From: Typha latifolia
Lineage: Eukaryota > Streptophyta > Magnoliopsida > Poales > Typhaceae
Assembly (NCBI GenBank): GCA_019914945.1
Contig: CM034103.1
Coordinates: 11,780,001-11,844,000, forward strand
Length of the DNA stretch: 64,000 nt
Direction: 5' to 3'
Shown piece after piece: positions 61,702-64,000 of this stretch. Numbering within the stretch: the first letter of the stretch is position 1; each line of letters opens with the position of its first letter. Below the pieces are notes generated by a model. That model saw nothing but the letters and a program-made list of their open reading frames with translations, ran no database searches and was not told the DNA's origin. The position numbers were made by a program, and so were the translations under genes.

Positions 61702-63592
61702 CACTATAACTTATAGTGTCATTTATTATTCCGGCGTAGTAACTTTTGTTGGCATTTATTATTGGCTAGCGACATAGGTATGTTTGAGTAATATTTTCTT
61801 AAATGCCACTAATTATGCATAAAATACCGCAGCTTGCAAATTAGGATTTAGGATTTTATATCTATTGTTTGAGTCCAAAGAGTATCCTCTAAGTATTGTG
61901 GAGTGCACCCTAGTTAAGTTATGTTATGAAATTATATTTTTTTCTCCTATCTCTCTCTTTCTCTTCTTCTTCCTTCTTTCCTAACTTCTTATCAATCCTA
62001 ACCTTCATTGGTTAGACCTTTCTCCTTATCTGTCGCGGCCCTACTTCTTCTAGGAGCAACCTCTTCTTCCCTTCATTCTATTTCCATCTCTATTCGCCAA
62101 TATTCCCCATCCACATATCTCTTCTCCTTTATTTTCACTACCATCAAAATCTCCCTTCAATCTAAATAACCAACCCATCCCCATACCGGTTCGGTCCTTA
62201 ACATATTTTAATGGTAACATGAATCTAATTGAGCTATAGAGATGTAGAATTGAAATTGTTTCCAGTCATGCTAAGATCTTTAAAATAACTCATATTCGTA
62301 AAAATAAGAAGTTTATTGATGAAGAATCTACTCACAAAATTGTGAGTTTTAAGTTGTTATCTTATTTTTCATAAATTTGGTAAATCTATTGATATTTAGT
62401 TTCCCTATTTATACTTTGTGTAGAATCAAATTGACGAGCTTGAGGCATAAGTAGAAAACGAAGAAAATGACATCATACAAGGTGATATATACTCCTAAGT
62501 TTTTGGAAAAGAAAAATATGGTCAAGTTCATGGTTTAGGTTTAGGTCCCTCCCCTTCTGATATATGGGGACCAAAACCTTCATTAGCAGCATGCATGAGA
62601 ATTGCCTCAAAGTCTAAAAAAAAAAATAGATGAACAAAATCGTGTATTGAGAGAAAAATTAAATGTTATGACTCAGAAGCAAACTGATATGAAAGATGAG
62701 CTTGCGGAGTTGAAGACAATGATAATTGCATTTCAAAATAGATTGATTTAAAATGATCAAAGGGACACACCTGATGGTGAACATGTATTATACAACTACC
62801 TCTTTATAATTTATGTTTCTTTTTAGACCGTCACTTATTGCATGTTTCCATAATGATAGGGTTTTCATAATTTTAATGCTGTGCATAATGCATCAGGCGC
62901 AGAAGAACATAATTCATCGAAATCTAGTTATACTAATTCATCTTATCAAGTGATAAAATTAATGAGTTATACTCTTTTCTATTTTAATTTTACATTTTGT
63001 AGATTTAGATATCTTTCAATACCTTATTGCTTATTGTTTGTCTAATTGACATATGTTTTATAATATGTTGATACTTTTGTATTTTTATTTTCTTCATATA
63101 GCAAATTGTTATTCAATTAAAATATATAAATTTTTAATTTTGACTGATACTTTCAACTAAGAAGGCAAGAAAAGATCGTGAAGAATCAAACAAGGTAAAT
63201 CTATAAATATTCAAATTTAAGTTCTTGATTTTATTTATACCATGTGTAATAATAATATAAATCGTATATAGAGTGGTGAAAAAAATATTTTAATATTAAT
63301 TAGAAGACCTCACTTATCGGTGGCATATGGAGTGGTTTATAGTAAAAATCCCTCAATATTAGTTGGAGTGGAAAGACTTGGACAAAAATTTTGGGAAGTT
63401 TATATAAAAATAGTTGTCGCACCAAATGAGCTTTTAATAAGATGCCATAGTAATATGATGTCAATTGGAGATGCCACTATAAAAATAATAGCTTAGCCTT
63501 CTTACATGATAAAATTTTATACATTAAGTGATATTTTGTACAATTTTAGTGATATTTTGTGACTGTCGGTGTAACCAGCAAATTCTGTAGTG
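61702..63592 (+). mobile_element. CACTA (En/Spm) transposon relic with Ptta-like remnant
   Basis: The left end CACTATAAC is at 61702 and the right end TCTGTAGTG at 63592 (CACTACAGA inverted). Near 62440-62750 (+) lie pieces of the plant transposase family Ptta/En-Spm C-terminal region: a VFGKEKYGQVHGLG-like stretch with PSPSDIWGPKPS, then, after a frameshift, NRVLREKLNVM and KDELAELKTMIIAF. Several stops and the frameshift make it non-functional. The two ends are not clear inverted copies of each other, and flanking trinucleotides differ (CTT versus TCA), so it may be a composite of two elements. Confidence 0.7.
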
Positions 63593-63600
63593 TCACGTGA

Positions 63601-64000
63601 AATCCTTCTTGCAACGTGTATGCTTTGGAATTGATGTACAAGTTGTAGGATAATAATATACGATCGACGTGCAGTCCATTTGGATATTTTATTTTTGAGG
63701 GTCAATTTCAATATTTTACAAACGAAAAAAAAAAGCGATTTCGTGTGTCATGTATGTAGTACAAAAGATTCCCAAATTCTACCTCACATATGATCTATGT
63801 GCAGTCCATTTGGATATTTTATCTCAAAAATGCTACCTCACATGGGTCAATTTCACTCACTATTTTACAAACGCAAAAAAAAAGAGACCTCGTGTATCAT
63901 GTATGTAGTACAAAAGATTCCCAAAGGATAAGAAGAGACGGGCGTTCATAGAATGGTTTATCGACAACAATTAATATCCTAACATTTCATTTCAAAATGG
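63601..64000 (+). repeat. Upstream region of a probable third lectin unit
   Basis: From 63601 to the window edge the sequence closely follows the lectin 2 upstream region (59943-60215). Shared phrases include TGCTTTGGAATTGATGTA, ATAATATACGATCGA, GCTACCTCACATGGGTCAAT and ATTCCCAAAGGATAAGAAGAG. Inside it a roughly 130-bp segment is tandemly doubled (63661-63776 and 63790-63926). By position a lectin gene would be expected about 0.6-0.7 kb beyond the edge. Confidence 0.8.

Overview
This is a plant nuclear window, almost certainly from a monocot. The genes have GT-AG introns and all recognisable products are plant proteins. Two tandem secreted mannose-binding lectins of the GNA (monocot bulb-lectin) class, a GC-rich bias in some exons and the plant CACTA and Ty1-copia relics support this. 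I cannot name the species. Thirteen protein-coding genes, one tRNA gene and one UGT pseudogene fragment can be modelled. Most gene models were built by joining exons at consensus splice sites and checking reading frame by arithmetic.

Layout, left to right. A 5'-truncated GH3 beta-glucan exohydrolase (+, 467-3570). A DIVARICATA-type two-repeat MYB regulator (-, 5983-7077). A PHT4-type plastid anion transporter (+, 9378-12908). A CRCK-type receptor-like cytoplasmic kinase (+, 14577-17777), tail to tail with DEX1, an exine-formation membrane protein (-, 18336-26498, 13 exons). A HAD class IIIB phosphatase-like membrane protein with eroded catalytic motifs (+, 29837-31924). An initiator tRNA-Met gene (33593-33664). 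A single-exon L-type lectin-domain membrane protein without a kinase (-, 35646-36602). A plastid NusG-like protein, pTAC13 (-, 38621-40798), divergent from mitochondrial TIM10 (+, 41244-43613) across a 445-bp shared promoter. A deleted Ty1-copia element (44338-45595). A UGT76-type glycosyltransferase (-, 45711-48816), with a truncated UGT copy upstream (about 49490-49835). A small lipid-transfer protein (+, 50622-51073). A RABA1 GTPase (+, 52088-53987). Then the lectin cluster (54.4 kb to the right edge).

Most genes are unrelated housekeeping or signalling genes that happen to be neighbours. The regions that look actively evolving are two. One is the UGT neighbourhood, with its copia relic, a TTCGAACGC-rich intron insertion and a pseudogene copy. 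The other is the lectin cluster, where a unit beginning in the RABA1 3' flank was duplicated and then invaded by CACTA elements. The right edge of the window is the upstream region of a probable third lectin unit.

Two introns, one in DEX1 and one in TIM10, use non-canonical GC donors with the same CAG/GCAAGC context. The copia primer-binding site is exactly complementary to the 3' end of the initiator tRNA encoded about 12 kb away in the same window. I found no CRISPR array, prokaryotic operon or evident new defence system; the notable candidates are listed as findings.
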